DNA of 64,000 nucleotides from Phaseolus vulgaris (GCF_000499845.2 NC_023756.2:7141481-7205480), one strand, 5' to 3'; shown: positions 24,975 through 37,318, counted from the first letter of the stretch. Notes: generated by a model from the sequence alone, not told the origin. Made by a program: numbers and translations.

Positions 24975-24985
24975 TTGAGGGGGGC
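24975..24985 (+). other. Polypurine tract of the Ty1/copia element
   Basis: TTGAGGGGGGC sits directly before the right LTR. Confidence 0.85.
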
Positions 24986-25258
24986 TGTCAAAACTGGGCT
25001 TTTGGGGTTTTTGGGCCTCTGTTGGGCTTTTTTCCCTTTCCAGTTTTTCTATTATGTTTCTGTTGTTTGCACCCTTGTATTTAAGATCCCTTTTAGGGTT
25101 TTCTGTAACTGATGTGGTTTTACTACTCAATAATATTTTGTCCAGTTCTCTCATCTTTCATGTTCGCTTTCTCCTCTTATGATTTTGTTCTTCACCAAAG
25201 ATTCAACATTCTCTATTGCTTCTGTAAATATTACATAGCCTTGCTGGTTTTTCTAAAA
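24986..25258 (+). repeat. 3' LTR of the Ty1/copia element
   Basis: Same 273-bp length as the left LTR, about 97% identical by eye, ending CTAAAA before the CAGGG target copy. Confidence 0.92.
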
Positions 25259-25263
25259 CAGGG

Positions 25264-25335
25264 TTTATGAGTCCACTAAGAAGGTCGTGCATATCAAAGG
25301 CCTTCGCAAACTCGTTCTCATCATTTACTGCTCGC
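25264..25335 (-). pseudogene. Unrecognised reading frame, N-terminal part (split by copia)
   Basis: Minus strand: KEERLRAVNDENEFAKAF and then DMHDLLSGLINP, continuing in frame into 20219 once the copia element and one CAGGG copy are removed. Upstream of about 25335 the frame loses coding character and no clear start is seen. Confidence 0.4.
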
Positions 25336-25399
25336 AGTCTCTCCTCTTTGTTATTTTTTCATTTTTTTCAGTTTTTTTTTTCTTGGTGTTGAACATTTA

Positions 25400-25935
25400 T
25401 TACAAATAAAAACATGCACCTACACACAAAGTTCTATATAAAATACTGATGTTAGAGGACTATTTTAGCAAGTTACTCTGTTTTTCTGTTTTAATGTATA
25501 TAGTTAGAACAATTAGTAGTTAGTTAGTTATAAATATAAATAAGGATGTTATGATGTGAGTTGTTATTTTTTGTCAGATTTTTTTTTGTAAACTTTTGTA
25601 TCTTCCTCCTAGTTTATTACATTCGAAATCCATTCAATTTTTTTGGCATTCCATATTCTTCTAATTCTTCGTGTTTCGTAAGTTAAATAATACTTTATAT
25701 AATTTTTTTATCTTTTTTTTCCTATTTTTTCAACTTTTCCTTCAATACTCTCATTTATTCACTTCTTTTTCTTTCTCCTCCTTAAGAACAAACGGATAGA
25801 ATGTGTTTATCTCACGGAGGTTAAACAAAAGAGGAAAAAGGTTAGGTTTTTGGCAAGAGTGAAAAATGCAAGAGAACTAGAGCAGAAAGTGGACCAAATC
25901 AGAATTAGAAACAGTACAATGTATGTAAGTCACCC
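25400..25935. other. Intergenic, possible solo-LTR-like sequence
   Basis: The stretch 25443-25660 (TGTTAGAGGACTA start, TTAGTTAGTTAGTT middle, T-rich end) has the look of a plant LTR, but I find no partner or target duplication. The rest shows nothing clear. Confidence 0.25.
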
Positions 25936-26115
25936 AATTTAAAAATATTAATTTAGAAATGTTAAATATCAATTTAAAATTTATTTTATAATTTTTTTAT
26001 TAATAATAAAAATAATTTTTTAATTTATAAAATAATATCTAATTTAGTTAGTATAATAATTAATTCTTTTAATCTTTAAAATTAATTTTATTTAGTAAGT
26101 TTTTTATAATACTTA
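25935..26115. repeat. Fragment of the foldback MITE family
   Basis: It carries the family's right half (AATAATATCTAATTTAGTTA, then AATCTTTAAAATTAATTTTA and a TTATAATACTT end) without a clear left terminus. Confidence 0.5.
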
Positions 26116-26849
26116 ATTGTTATTTTTTAAATCCATTAAATACATTCAGAGTCTCAACTTGTGTTATTTTTACTATTTTGTTATTTTTAGAATTGTTATA
26201 GATTAACATATCTTGACTGATACTATCTTTAATTATTCTCGTGATTAACTTGTGTAGATTTAACAACACTGATAAAGTTCATCCCATGATCAACACTTTT
26301 GGTGACAACTAATACGTACTTTCTTGTAGTGAAACAACTTAAAATTAACATAACATCACTTTCTTAATTTTATACATTAATTATCTTCACTATAACTTAA
26401 TTTTTAAAATTTTAATACCATATATAATGTCACAATAAATCTCTCATGTTCATCTCTTGAATACACATTTTTAAACTTTAATTCATTGATATAAATATCA
26501 AATCCCTTTAACGAAAATTTAGCTGTAAAAAGATTCTATTTTAGACTTCCTAAAATCCTAAAACAAAACTACCTACAAAAATAGTTAATGCTGTCCAGAC
26601 AAACATATAAACATCTCAATTTAATAACGTGTGGGACACTCAATCTCATCTTAACTATTTTGATCAAATCTATAAATATCCATAAAGTTATACATTTTTG
26701 TTGGTTTAGCTATGTTAGATTTCTAAAACACAAATTACATTATCAAATGTTTTTATTCTTTTTTTTTCTCCAAAAGAAAAAAAAACTAGGTTCATTTTTA
26801 ATTTATACTAAAAAAAATCATTAAATGAAAATCAATTTAAAAAAAATAT
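26116..26849. other. Intergenic region with no recognised gene
   Basis: AT-rich; the 78-codon open stretch at 26588-26824 is low-complexity and has no domain. Confidence 0.4.
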
Positions 26850-26852
26850 TTA

Positions 26853-27214
26853 CACTACAAGAAAATCATGAAATATAAAATAATTTTAGAAATAAAAAAT
26901 AATTAGTTGTTATAGTGACTAAATTAGATACCATTTTAAAAATTAAAAAAAAATTTTAAATTAGTTTCTATTATTGTAAAATAGTTTATAAATTGGTATC
27001 TAATTAGTTACCAATGTTTTAACTACCAATTATTTAGATTCTAAATTTGGTAGCAAAAACTTTGGTTGCTAATTAGATACCAATTTAGAAACTATTTAAC
27101 AATAATATAAACTAATTTAGAAACCAATTTTTTTTTAGTCTCTAATTTAGTAATTATAACAACTAATTATTTTTTGTTTAAAATTGGTTTCTATTTCATA
27201 ATTTTCTTATAGGA
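26853..27214. mobile_element. Foldback MITE with CACTA ends, best-preserved copy
   Basis: The left end is CACTACAAGAAAATCATGAA. The complement of the right end reads TCCTATAAGAAAATTATGAA. The element is one long inverted repeat of about 362 bp; its arms carry AATAATTAGTTGTTATAGTG and mirrored ATTAGATACC and GGTATCTAAT. TTA flanks both sides (26850-26852 and 27215-27217), the 3-bp duplication expected of CACTA transposition. No coding capacity; it must have been moved by a transposase encoded elsewhere. Confidence 0.78.
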
Positions 27215-27217
27215 TTA

Positions 27218-27510
27218 ATATTAGATACTATTTTAGAAACTAAACATATTATTGGTATTTAGATTACTTTCTATTGATAATTAGTTTTTAAATTGATATG
27301 TGATTAATTAACAAGAATTTAACTACCAACTTTATAATATAAAACATTAGATAGTAATTTAAAAATTATTTATTAATAATATAAACTACTTTATATACTA
27401 AATTTTTTTTTAGTTTTTAAAATAATATCTAATTTAATCAATATACTAACTAATTATTTTTAATCTTTAAAATTATTTTTATTTAATAATTTTATTGTAA
27501 TATTAATTAA
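27218..27510. repeat. Second foldback MITE copy, adjacent and more diverged
   Basis: It abuts the previous copy and shows the same arm blocks (TTAGATACTATTTTAGAAAC, AATAATATCTAATTTAATCA and TTTAATAATTTTATTGTAAT). Its left terminus is missing. Confidence 0.55.
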
Positions 27511-27603
27511 TACTTAAAACTAAAAGATAACAAAAATAACTTTCAAATATGCTCTTATTCATCCTGCATGGGCATTTCCTTTAATATAATGCAAGAGTTG
27601 ATT

Positions 27604-29294
27604 CTACAAAGGAATATTAAATGCCCTACAATTCTTTCTAATGTCACCATCAGTTGAATCCAAAACACCAATGCTCCCCAGCTTTATCATGGCCTTTGCA
27701 AACTTCTCTTGGAAGAAACTATCATTTGCTGCAAAATTCTGCACCATGTTTCTTGACAGTGGGTCCAAAGCCAATTGCTGATCAATGTGAAGAACCCCTC
27801 TTCTTAGAATCATTTGGTGGTAAAATTGATTGTCAAATAAAAAGGATGTGTTTTGGTCCAAAAACGCAAGAGGGTCACTGTTAGGTCTCTTTTTGAACTC
27901 ACAAATTTGCACCAGTGTTTGTTCCAATGCAGGGTCCATTGAGGGATCACCATTTCCTTCAAGCCTGTTTTGAAACATACTGCAATGGGCAAAACCAACG
28001 GTGTGTCCTCCCAAAAGGGTCACCATGTCCTCCAATGTCAACCCTTTTGCGGTGAAAAATGGAAGAGCATCTGACACAGAGAGTGACGGCGATGGAAGGT
28101 TGACCAGTGCAGGATCAGACAAGAGACCATCTTTCCTTCCTGTGGGGATGCTGTACCACTTCCCTCCTGCCAGTTCCACTGAATCTCTTGTGGCTAGTGC
28201 TAAGATGTCTGCACATGAAACTGTTGAAGGGCACTCTTGTTCCAACCACGTTTTTGCATCATCAATGATCTCAAATCCACGAGCAGTTAGGTTCGGCCCT
28301 GCCTTCTTCTCCGATGTTCTGGTTCTTGTCGGATCTATTAGTACAGAACCATCACAGCCCTAAAACCAAAATGTTTAGAATTATTTCAGTTATGATACAT
28401 TGACAATTAACAGAGAATTATCCCATATTACAACAGCAGTTAAAAGTAGGAAAAAAAAATCTTTTACTAGATTATTGATTTATATTAAGAAATAGAGAAA
28501 AATAATCTACACTAAAAGTAAAAGAAAAAATAATTTTGTAATAAAATATTGACTGATTTTAAGGGATGGAGAACTTTTGAAATAATTGAGTTATTTTGCC
28601 TAAAAGTCTTAAACTAATGCTTATCATCTTGGTTTTCTAACTAATTTATAATCTATAACTAATTTTGAGTTATTCTGCTTTAGTTTATTTCGTTTATTTT
28701 ATTCTTTGTTAGATTAAAAAAAGAAAACCTTTTCAACTGGGTTTCTAGAAATATCTGTTTTTTCCATCAAAATATCACATGTCTTTGTTATCCCTAACTC
28801 TAATGATATTTTTTATCAAGAAAAAGAACGAATAAATGGAACAGGATGGTCAAACCCTACTTGCAATCATGGTGACATCACTCACATCATCAAGAATTTA
28901 TCACAACTTATATGCGAATTCAGAACTTTTTCTGACTGAAATTTTAAATTCCAATTTCACAGTCCAAGTGGGTGAAAGCATGGTTGTGACATAACATCAA
29001 ACACAAAGAAATTATAACCTAATTCATGATTTCTTCAATAAAAGCATGTGCGATTGAGAAGTATATGCAATGAGAATAGTTTGGTCTTACTCTCACAAAG
29101 CAATCATGGAAGTGCAAACGAAGCAAGCCTCCAACAATGGATTCATCTTTGCTGAAATGGCTTTCCACAACTTCACGTACAATTCTCTCTGCTCTTGGAC
29201 AAGTTGAGGTGTAGAAGCCAACGCGTAGCTCAGCGAATGTGAACGGAAGGACGAAGATGAAGACTAGGATTGTAGTGATCATCATTTTAGGCAT
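27604..29294 (-). CDS. Class III secretory peroxidase
   Basis: Exon 1 is 29091-29294 and exon 2 27604-28359, joined in phase 0 (AGA|GTAAGA donor, GTTTTAG|GGC acceptor) to give 319 residues. The start is the ATG at 29294; a hydrophobic signal peptide of about 21 residues follows. [15 protein letters not shown] carries the catalytic Arg59 and distal His63; [13 protein letters not shown] and [19 protein letters not shown] are family blocks; [12 protein letters not shown] carries the haem-binding His187. These enzymes are exported to the wall or vacuole and oxidise phenolics with hydrogen peroxide, in lignification, cross-linking or defence. Most family members have three introns; only the first is kept here. 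Length is normal and no break is seen. The exact subfamily cannot be set. Confidence 0.95.
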
Positions 29295-29325
29295 TGCACT
29301 AACTTGAGTCTCTTGCAAATGCTGT

Positions 29326-29333
29326 TATATATA
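29326..29333 (-). promoter_or_regulatory. Possible TATA box of the peroxidase gene
   Basis: TATATATA lies 32-40 bp upstream of the chosen ATG. If used, the leader would be only a few bases, so another upstream start is possible. Confidence 0.3.
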
Positions 29334-29339
29334 CATCAA

Positions 29340-31670
29340 TAACTTGGTGGGATAAATTTGAATGGAGCTTTGAAATTCTTCCTTGGTTTTCTGTTTTCTT
29401 TTTCTGGGAAAAATTGTTTGGAAAATTTATGGAGATGATGCATTCCACTACTCCATTTCTTGGCAGCATGCTCGAAAGGTAACGGTTGCGTAAACATTGT
29501 TCATTTTCCATGTAAGAACAATATTTAATACTATAATAATGACAACTTGCTACGTTTATTCCATTCAACAGACCGTAAAACACGTTATGTAGTACTTAAA
29601 GCAATTTTACATTGGTATTTGCATAGAAAAAAGATGGTGTTTTAAACCAAGTGTTGAAAATTATCACTGTATAATGTTAACCTATCTCTAAACACTGTTG
29701 TAAAATTAATTGGTTTAAAATTAGAGTTAATGGATTCTCAACTATTTAACCGATTATCAGTTAAAGATAAGGAAAATATTTAAGTTCATCTCAGCTTCTG
29801 CTTCCAGCTGTTGCTCTCAGTTTTGTTTCAAAAGATTTCTGGTACTAAGCAGGGTAGTTGTTTTCTGTTTTGAAAAAGCTTTTAGGTTTATCTGATAAAG
29901 AAAATTCACTCATAAGGAGTATAGTAATATTTACAAGCTTCTCTTTTTGGTGATTTTTCGTTAGGTATTAGATCTATTTTCTGTTTTACTTTTAGGCATC
30001 TAATCTATTTTTATACACGGGTTTGAGAATTCCTTGAATATTTCTTTTTTATTTATTGTCTATAAAAAAAATCATTTAAAGATGTCTTTAGTCCTTGTAT
30101 TTTTATTTATAACTACATTCGAATTTCCTGTACATTTACATAAATAAATGTGGTTGTTAAACTTTAAAAAAAATATTGATTTGGTTAATTACCTTTTTTC
30201 TTTTTAATAATGAAGTTTCATATCAGGCATCCTATACATGAAAAAATATTATTAAAAAAAAAAAATAAGTATGAAAGACTGTGCCAAAACTCATACATAA
30301 GAAAGAATTATAAATTTTGATCAATCAAAAGATAGGTTTTTAGCAGCTTTCAAGAAAGAAGAGCCTATAGATGAAGATCCTAGAAAAACCAATGACTCTT
30401 ATGTCTTATTAACAGATATCTTAAAACATTTTCTAGGATATTCAGATCTCCTAGTAGTTTTAACTTCATCATCTTCATTATCACTAAGAGGTTATCTTAT
30501 ATATCAACTTCATCATTCAAATACTTAGCCACAATTTCACATTCTTTCATGAACAAAGCAACACTTGAAGAGAGGATCGCATTAGACTCTAGAGCAACAT
30601 CTGCATTAGGCACAATAGTCAAAAGAGAAGACTTCTAAGCAACAACATCAAACCCCAAAACAACATCTAGAGAAAAATCTGTCAGACCATGAATTTTTTT
30701 TTTTCAAATCCAACTCAACTTGGATAGCGCAATTGGACCTTGCCACTGTGTTTTCTAAAATCTGAAAAGGATTAAAAACAATTTTGTAACTGATTAAAGA
30801 CAAATTTAGATGAATTTAGAAAGGACCATATCCTTTTGTGTTTTTAAAATTTGAAAACAGAACTTAAAAAAATTATCAGAATTAAGAGTTTAAACATGCT
30901 TGACCGAATATGTAAAACTAAAACATATGTCGTTTTTTTACTTTTATGTAAAGTTTGTTTGAAATCAGATTAAATTATTAGTTTATACTATAAATAAAAC
31001 GGGTCAATGTGTTAGAGATTAAAAAAATATTTTAAAATGAAATAGAATTTAATGTATATAGAGATTTAATAAAAACAAAAGTTACTTTATCTTTGCTTTC
31101 TAACGTAAAAAGATTAAGTTTTAAGAGAGAAAGAAAGTAGGTTTGCATGAGGAATGATAAAAGAATAATAAATATTTTCATATAATTTAAAATGCATTGT
31201 GGTGAAAAACGTTCTTTTAGAAAAAAAAAAAAAAAGAAATTGGTGTTTATTTTCATAAAGTTTACTATTAAATTTTAAATTTGTAAATAGATGTTTAGAA
31301 AATGAATTTTTCATATGCTAGAAATTAAATTATATTTTCCAAACTAAGAATTTAAAATATAGGAAATTTGAATAGATTTATGAAAATAATATTTAAAAAT
31401 AAACAAATAAAATCTAAATAATTCAGATTACTACCTTTCAAATCCCTAAAATGTTGTGATTTTTCATCCAAAACTCCACAAAATCAAATCTCTTTCTCTT
31501 TATTTTACTATTTTGAAAATCTTAAAACGCATGAATAATAACATATATTTTTTTTCTCATGGTTTTGTTTCAAATTGCTTTTAGTCAACTTACCATGCAT
31601 CAAAACCTCGATATACATAAAATCAAAATTTAAGTATACATTTTTGTTAGTTCACATTCTTTGTATATTC
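29340..31670. other. Intergenic region upstream of the peroxidase
   Basis: AT-rich. A less AT-rich block at 30330-30720 has a short open run on the plus strand (NKATLEERIALDSRATS) that hints at an old coding remnant, but I cannot name it. No other structure seen. Confidence 0.35.
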
Positions 31671-31672
31671 CT

Positions 31673-31835
31673 TTTATTTTAGTTAGTAGCGGTTGCATTC
31701 TAAATAATATTAGTCTTAACTAGAAGTGACTACATTATAAAAGATACTCAGTTTTAGTCAGGAATGGATATGTTCCAAAAAATACTTAGTCTTAACTAGG
31801 AGTAGTTGTGGTTCAATTAATACTTAATCTTGTCC
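31673..31835. repeat. 38-bp minisatellite, about four copies
   Basis: Copies begin at 31673, 31711, 31749 and 31787, with a partial one at 31825, so the period is exactly 38 bp. The conserved core is TAGTCTTAACTAGGAGT and each unit ends near AATACT. It abuts the broken 3' end of the LINE at 31836. Confidence 0.85.
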
Positions 31836-34800
31836 TCCCATTCCATACTGAAAGCTTTTTTCTTATCTTCGATATCACCAGCTCCCAAAAGGAACACCTA
31901 GATGGTTATCACGGATAGGTAGGCCTAAGTAGGTGAAGGGTAAAACCATTAGGTTAAAGTGGAGTATTTCATAGTACATTTTCATCGCATTCCTGTCTAC
32001 TCCAATTGCACCTATTTTACTCTTGTGGAAGTTTACTCTAAGGCCGAGCTTAATTCAAAACATCTTAACATAGCCTTAATCGACATGATATTTTGCACAT
32101 TTGATTCACATACGAAAAGGGTGTCATCAACAAATTGGAGTAAATTCACATCTACTTTTTTTATCCCCAACTTTTATTCCAGAAAACAGGTTTTTTCTTG
32201 TTGCTTGTTTTACTAGCCCAGCCAAACCTTGTGAAACAATAAAAAAAAAACAAAAAACGTGTCATTGGGGCCTCTTGTTTAAGGCCCTCTAGACGGTTTG
32301 AACTCTTTTGTCGGGTTGTCGTTTACCAAGACCGAGATAGTAGAAGATTCAAGGCATGCTCTATCCAATGTATCCATTTTCCACAAAACCCTAATCTTCC
32401 CATCATGTAGAATAAGAACTCCTAACTCACCAAGTCATACACCTTTTCAAATTCAAGCTTCACAATCACCCCACTTTTCCTCCTTTTTAAATCATCCATA
32501 ACCTCGTTCACTACAAGGACACTGTCTAATAATCCTCTATTAGATAAAAAAAAAAAGCTGATTGTGACACATCTATCACCTTCTCAATAACTTTTTCAAT
32601 CCTTCTAGATAACACTTTGGCCAGAATCTTGTATAAGCATCCTACAAGTGAGATAGGTATATACTCTTCAAGAGATTGAGGATTCTCAGATTTTGGGAAA
32701 GGTGTTATGAATGAAGCATTACAGCCCTGCGAAATCTTCCCCTCATTGTGAAATTGTTTTACTTCTCCACACACACCCTTTTCTAGTAGATCCCAATGCT
32801 TTTTAATAAAACTGAAAGATATTCCATTTGGGCAAGGGCTTTTGCTACTATCACAATTCCGAATAGCGTTCTCAATTTCTTTTCTTCAAAAGGTTCAGTC
32901 AGCAGTAGGTTATATGTATCTATTATGGCCTTAAATTCAACATTATCCAACCTGACGCCTATATCCTCGACAGTCAACATCTTATTTTTCTTGAACTCTT
33001 TAACCATCTCCTTCACCGTGTTTGGCTCTTCCACCCAGGTACCAGAGTTATGATAATGTACTCCTTTGATATCATTCCTAATCCTCCTCCATTTAATTGA
33101 CGCATGAAAGTATTTAGAATTGGAACCCCCCTGTTTGAACCATAGTGCCCTTGACTAGTGTTGTATATTGATATCATGTAGATGGCTCAAATGTTCTCTT
33201 CGTTCCCTGATCTTATTTTCATTTAGGTCGTCTACATCATCCCTCATATCAAATTGTTGTATTTTATTCAAGATATCAAGTTTGATCTTGTTTGTATACC
33301 CAAAAATGTCTTTGTTCCATCCTTTCATATCACTCTTTAGCATTTCATATTCTCTTTTAACACTTTGATTTTGTTTCCCTAACCAAGTAACCTTCCCATT
33401 TGCTTTTAACAAAGCTGTCAAACTCCTTATCTTCCTTCCAAATATTAAGAAATCTGAATGGTTTTGGTCCCCAATCCGCCACATTTGATCTTAGCAGCAA
33501 TGCACAGTGATCATATATCTGTCTACTTAGAACAAATTGCTTACTACCCGACCAATGTTGCAACCATTCAAAGGAGGTTAAAAAGTTGTCAAGCCTACTC
33601 TTAATCTTACCATTAGGTTTATACCAGGTATATTTTCTACTAATACAGGGTATATCAACCACTTTCACACTATCAATGAAATTATTAAAACCTTACATTT
33701 CTCTCTTATTACTAGTGACACAATTTATCCCCTTTTGTTCCCTTCGCTTCTTATAGAATTGAAATCCCCCAATATGTACCATGAATTACAAGCTTCCATT
33801 TGTCTGACATCTTTTAATTCTTCCCACTTTTTCATTATCACTTGCGGATTACATGAAGAATACACATTTACAATAACAACAGGAATATTATTCTCCTTGA
33901 ATAGCCTCATAAACACTATGAACCATCTATTCATGATATGATTAGTACACTGAAAATATTTTTTGTGCCATATTGTTAGAATCCCACCTTTCCCAATAAT
34001 TGGTTCGCTGTAAAAAAATCAATATCATTACCCCTAAACCCTTTCATATTTTAAAATCCTATCACTTGTTTCGAGTTCTTCTAGGCTTACCAATATTTTT
34101 CCTTCATCCCCATATGTGGCACCTATTTGTTTACCCAATTCCCATAAGTTCATCGTTTCTAGACTCTCATGTTTTAACCAAAATAAATGGTTACAATTGT
34201 TTATAGCCATGTCAGAAATAGAATGATTGATTTGAGATAGAGTTAACCTTAGTTGCTTACGTTCTTCCTGTTTACTGATTTTGCTTTATTCACCCTCCCA
34301 AAAGACTCTTCTTTCCGCTAGGGCACTTGAATTAATGGGCACCAATTCTTCACCTTCCTTCAGCTGGTTTCCTGTTCCTTCCAAAAACGGTTGAGAACCC
34401 AGCTTACTTTACTCATCAAATGGAAGATATGTGTCTTTTACTCTATAAGATCTCAACCCTGTAAGAGATTGTTGAATATCTCGCATTTGATTTTCCTTAC
34501 TAAGAAGGTTTGTGGTTTGAAGAGTGCGTTTGGCATAAATTAATTCGATAGGTGCAGAATGACGTGGATGAGATGAGGTAATGAAATTGGTGGATGCGGG
34601 AATGCAACCTGCAGATCGGTTTTGGTCCTGCGAGAAGGTTTTTTGGTTCATTTGATTACCAGTTTAGAGGTGGCTCTACGTAGAACTGTGCTCCACGGTG
34701 GTAAGAGTAGGATGCATAGGCAATGGGTTGGCCTCCCTATGGGTGTTGTATAAAGAGAATCCTCCACCATCGTGATTGACTGTAGTGAAGTTGCCACCCC

Positions 34801-35256
34801 TGCGGTGTCTTCTCCTGCCGAAGATGAAGCATGATAGAGAGGAACTTCTTCACCTTGCTCTTCCATTATCGACGCGCACGGTAGCTGACTTCGTGTCTCC
34901 TCCGCGACCACCAGTGGTTGGAAATGATGTATGGTGGCTTCAACATACCCAACATTCCTTGCCTCTTCCGTTTCACCCAACGCATTCCACCTTTCCACGA
35001 TAAGAGGGCATCCAAGAGGCCCATACCATTGCGGCTCCTCCACCATAAAATCAACTGGTTTTGTTTTTGATTTGGGTTTGTCCTCTAAACAATGTGTTCC
35101 ACCTAAGATAGATTGGGCTTCAAAGTCATTTTTAATTTTACACCTCCCTTTCGTAGCCGCATGGGTTATTTGATTCATTTCACATTGGACCTTTTCTGAA
35201 GGCCCAACCCCCATTTCCTCGTCAACCCTACTTAAAGTTGTTGGCATTAATGACAT
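31836..35256 (-). pseudogene. LINE (non-LTR retrotransposon), 3'-truncated and broken
   Basis: Read right to left. 34409-35256 is the ORF1-like low-complexity region. The endonuclease is at about 33360-33934 (IPVVIVNVYSSCNP, WYILGDFNSIR, YTWYKPNGKIKSRLDNFL). A linker follows, then RT at 31850-33030: KISQGCNASFITPFPK, the PISLVGCLYKILAKVLSRRI block, FVDDTLFVCES at about 32100 (the catalytic FVDD) and LPFTYLGLPIRDNHL near 31930. The RNase H-like and zinc-binding domains that normally follow are missing; the sequence breaks into the 38-bp minisatellite. Many stops and frameshifts occur. The right side runs into the Harbinger element. Confidence 0.9.
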
Positions 35257-36074
35257 TAGGTTTTCTTTTTTTGTGAAAGTGTTGATATTGGGCGCAAAGA
35301 AAGCTCCTAAGGCTTTGTTGGATTAGGGAGTGGAAATGAGGGAGTGGATTTGAGATGATTTGAAGAGAAAGTGTAAAAAAAGTTAGGGTGTTTGGATTAA
35401 GGTAAAGAGAGGAGAAAGTGTAGGGAAAGTTTATAAAAGTTTGTGAGTGATGTGATGGATGTGATTGAAATTGTATTTTTTTTAATTGATAAATATGTAA
35501 CTTTACACATTTGCCCTTATATTTAAAAATTGATAAAAAATTATTTTGATTGATTATTTGTGAATTACATTTTTTTTAAATTAAAATTATTTTTTTGACA
35601 ATTGAAACATTATTTTCGATACCGTGTTCGAGCTAACTTCGGAAAATTATAAATTATATAAATTTTTTGGATCATATTTATGATTGATAAACATTATTGA
35701 GAACAAAGTTGTAATTGTGAATTAATTATTTTTCAATTATAGTTGTATGTAATTAAAATATTATTTCCGGTATGGAACAAATTATTTCTGATAATTTGTT
35801 GGATGTATAATTCGATAAAGGATTATTTTTTTAAGAAATAAATATTAATGTGTATTAATGCAGTATTTTAGTTTATTAAAGCAAAATTCATTGATAAATT
35901 TTGTGCATAATAATAATGATTCAGAAAATCATATGAATGATACAATGAAATATGTTTCATTCAAAATAGTCATGGAAGTCCTTAATTTGTTTAGGGATTC
36001 GTGTCATAAATAAGATTACAGATTCGAAAAGAAAAACACATGCATAATAAAATACAACCAAATTTTTACGTAGT

Positions 36075-37318
36075 TTAGGGATTTGTAGTCATTATCTTGA
36101 CTAGCTTTCTCATTCTTTGCTCAAGAGGCAGGCCAAAGAGTTGTTTTACCGCATTAGGATGACCACACAAGAAGTCGTAACAGTTATCCAACAAATCTTC
36201 ATCTTGTATGTTCATCTCCATTAACATTTCCCAAATATCAGATTCAGAGTACTGGAAAGTCGATGTACGACGAAGTGTGCGCGTGTGTTCACGAAATATG
36301 GAGTTTCGTTCTTCTTCTGCAACAACATGGCGTTTGTTATATTGCAGATTTTCTTCCGTAGCATTAGCCACTCGTTGTGATGACAAAGCGACAACCTCAG
36401 ATGAAATGGCTTGTCGCTCAGCAATATGACATAACCTATCTGACTGATCACTACCCCTCCCAAGGATATCAGTTAATCCTTCAAACCTTGTGTTAAGCCT
36501 TTCCAGTTGCAGATCAATGACGTTCACCATAGGGGCTTTTCTTTTTGAGCCTCTAGAAGAAGAAGTACCACCTGATGGCTGGGATGACTGAGGTGGCACC
36601 AATGGGGGTGTCAAATTAGGGCCAGGGCTGTATGAATCAACATTAGGATCAACTGAGCGAGGATTTTCACATTGAGTAGCATCCAATCCTGGCTCCTCTG
36701 GGATGTCCTCCATATTGTGATCATTAAGATCTACATTAAAATGATGAGACTGAGTTCGACTTGAGGACTGCAATGCTGTTCTTCCACCGTGGCCAGTAGC
36801 ACGATCAAGCCCCCATAAGTCTTCCATCAACTTGTAGTGCCTGATGGGATTAACACGCCATTTTGCGGCCGAGGGCTTTGCCTGTTCATTAATGAAAAGA
36901 AATACACTCATAATCATAATTAGTGGCTAATGTATGCGATAAGTGAACATCAAGTTGAATACGTTACCTTTATCAACGAATCCCACACTTCATCCTCGGC
37001 CTCGAAAATTTTCGTGCTTAGATTCCAAGCAAAACCACTCAGTCCACTAAATAAATCATGGATCTCACGCCATTTGTCCTTAAGGCTTTTCTGCCTGTTC
37101 TTCACATTATTTTTTGTAATCCCTACCAATCCAGTCTGATGTAAGGATTTAACAATGTTTGTGTAACCCTGCGTCGTCCAACTACCATCAATGCGGTTAC
37201 CCATAGATGCCTCATCGATCATGGCATTCAACAATCGGAAATCCATGTCGGTAGTCCATTTTTTGTGTTCACGGACAGCTGCAGATGACTCTGAAGCAAT
37301 ACCCTTCCCGTGATCCAT
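36075..37318 (-). CDS. Harbinger ORF1: Myb/SANT-like DNA-binding protein
   Basis: Exon 1 is 36968-37318 (ATG at 37318) and exon 2 36075-36881, joined in phase 0 (AAG|GTAACG donor, GAACAG|GCAAAG acceptor), giving 385 residues without a stop. Residues 18-117 resemble the Myb/SANT-like domain of plant PIF elements (KKWTTDMDFRLLNAMIDEAS, NRQKSLKDKWREIHDLFSGLSGFAWN). A basic segment GSKRKAPM follows, then a C-terminal part that in this group contains helices. In known PIF/Harbinger systems this protein binds the ends and helps bring the transposase to the nucleus; that role is inferred. It lies downstream of the transposase in the same direction, with 145 bp between them. Confidence 0.85.

Larger units (their letters stand above)
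20227..25258 (+). mobile_element. Ty1/copia LTR retrotransposon, complete but inactive
   Basis: Two 273-bp LTRs (20227-20499 and 24986-25258) differ at about seven positions by eye. A perfect 5-bp target duplication CAGGG lies at 20222-20226 and 25259-25263. A primer-binding site TGGTATCAGAGC follows the left LTR and a GAGGGGGG purine tract precedes the right one. The interior order gag, protease, integrase, RT, RNase H is diagnostic for Ty1/copia. Size, short LTRs and the simple gag suggest the Ale/Retrofit group (inference). The high LTR identity makes it younger than the Ty3 element at the left. Confidence 0.96.

Noticed and set aside
29295..29318. A longer peroxidase start upstream of the ATG at 29294
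   Set aside because: The upstream codon is TTG, and the ATG at 29294 gives a normal signal peptide.
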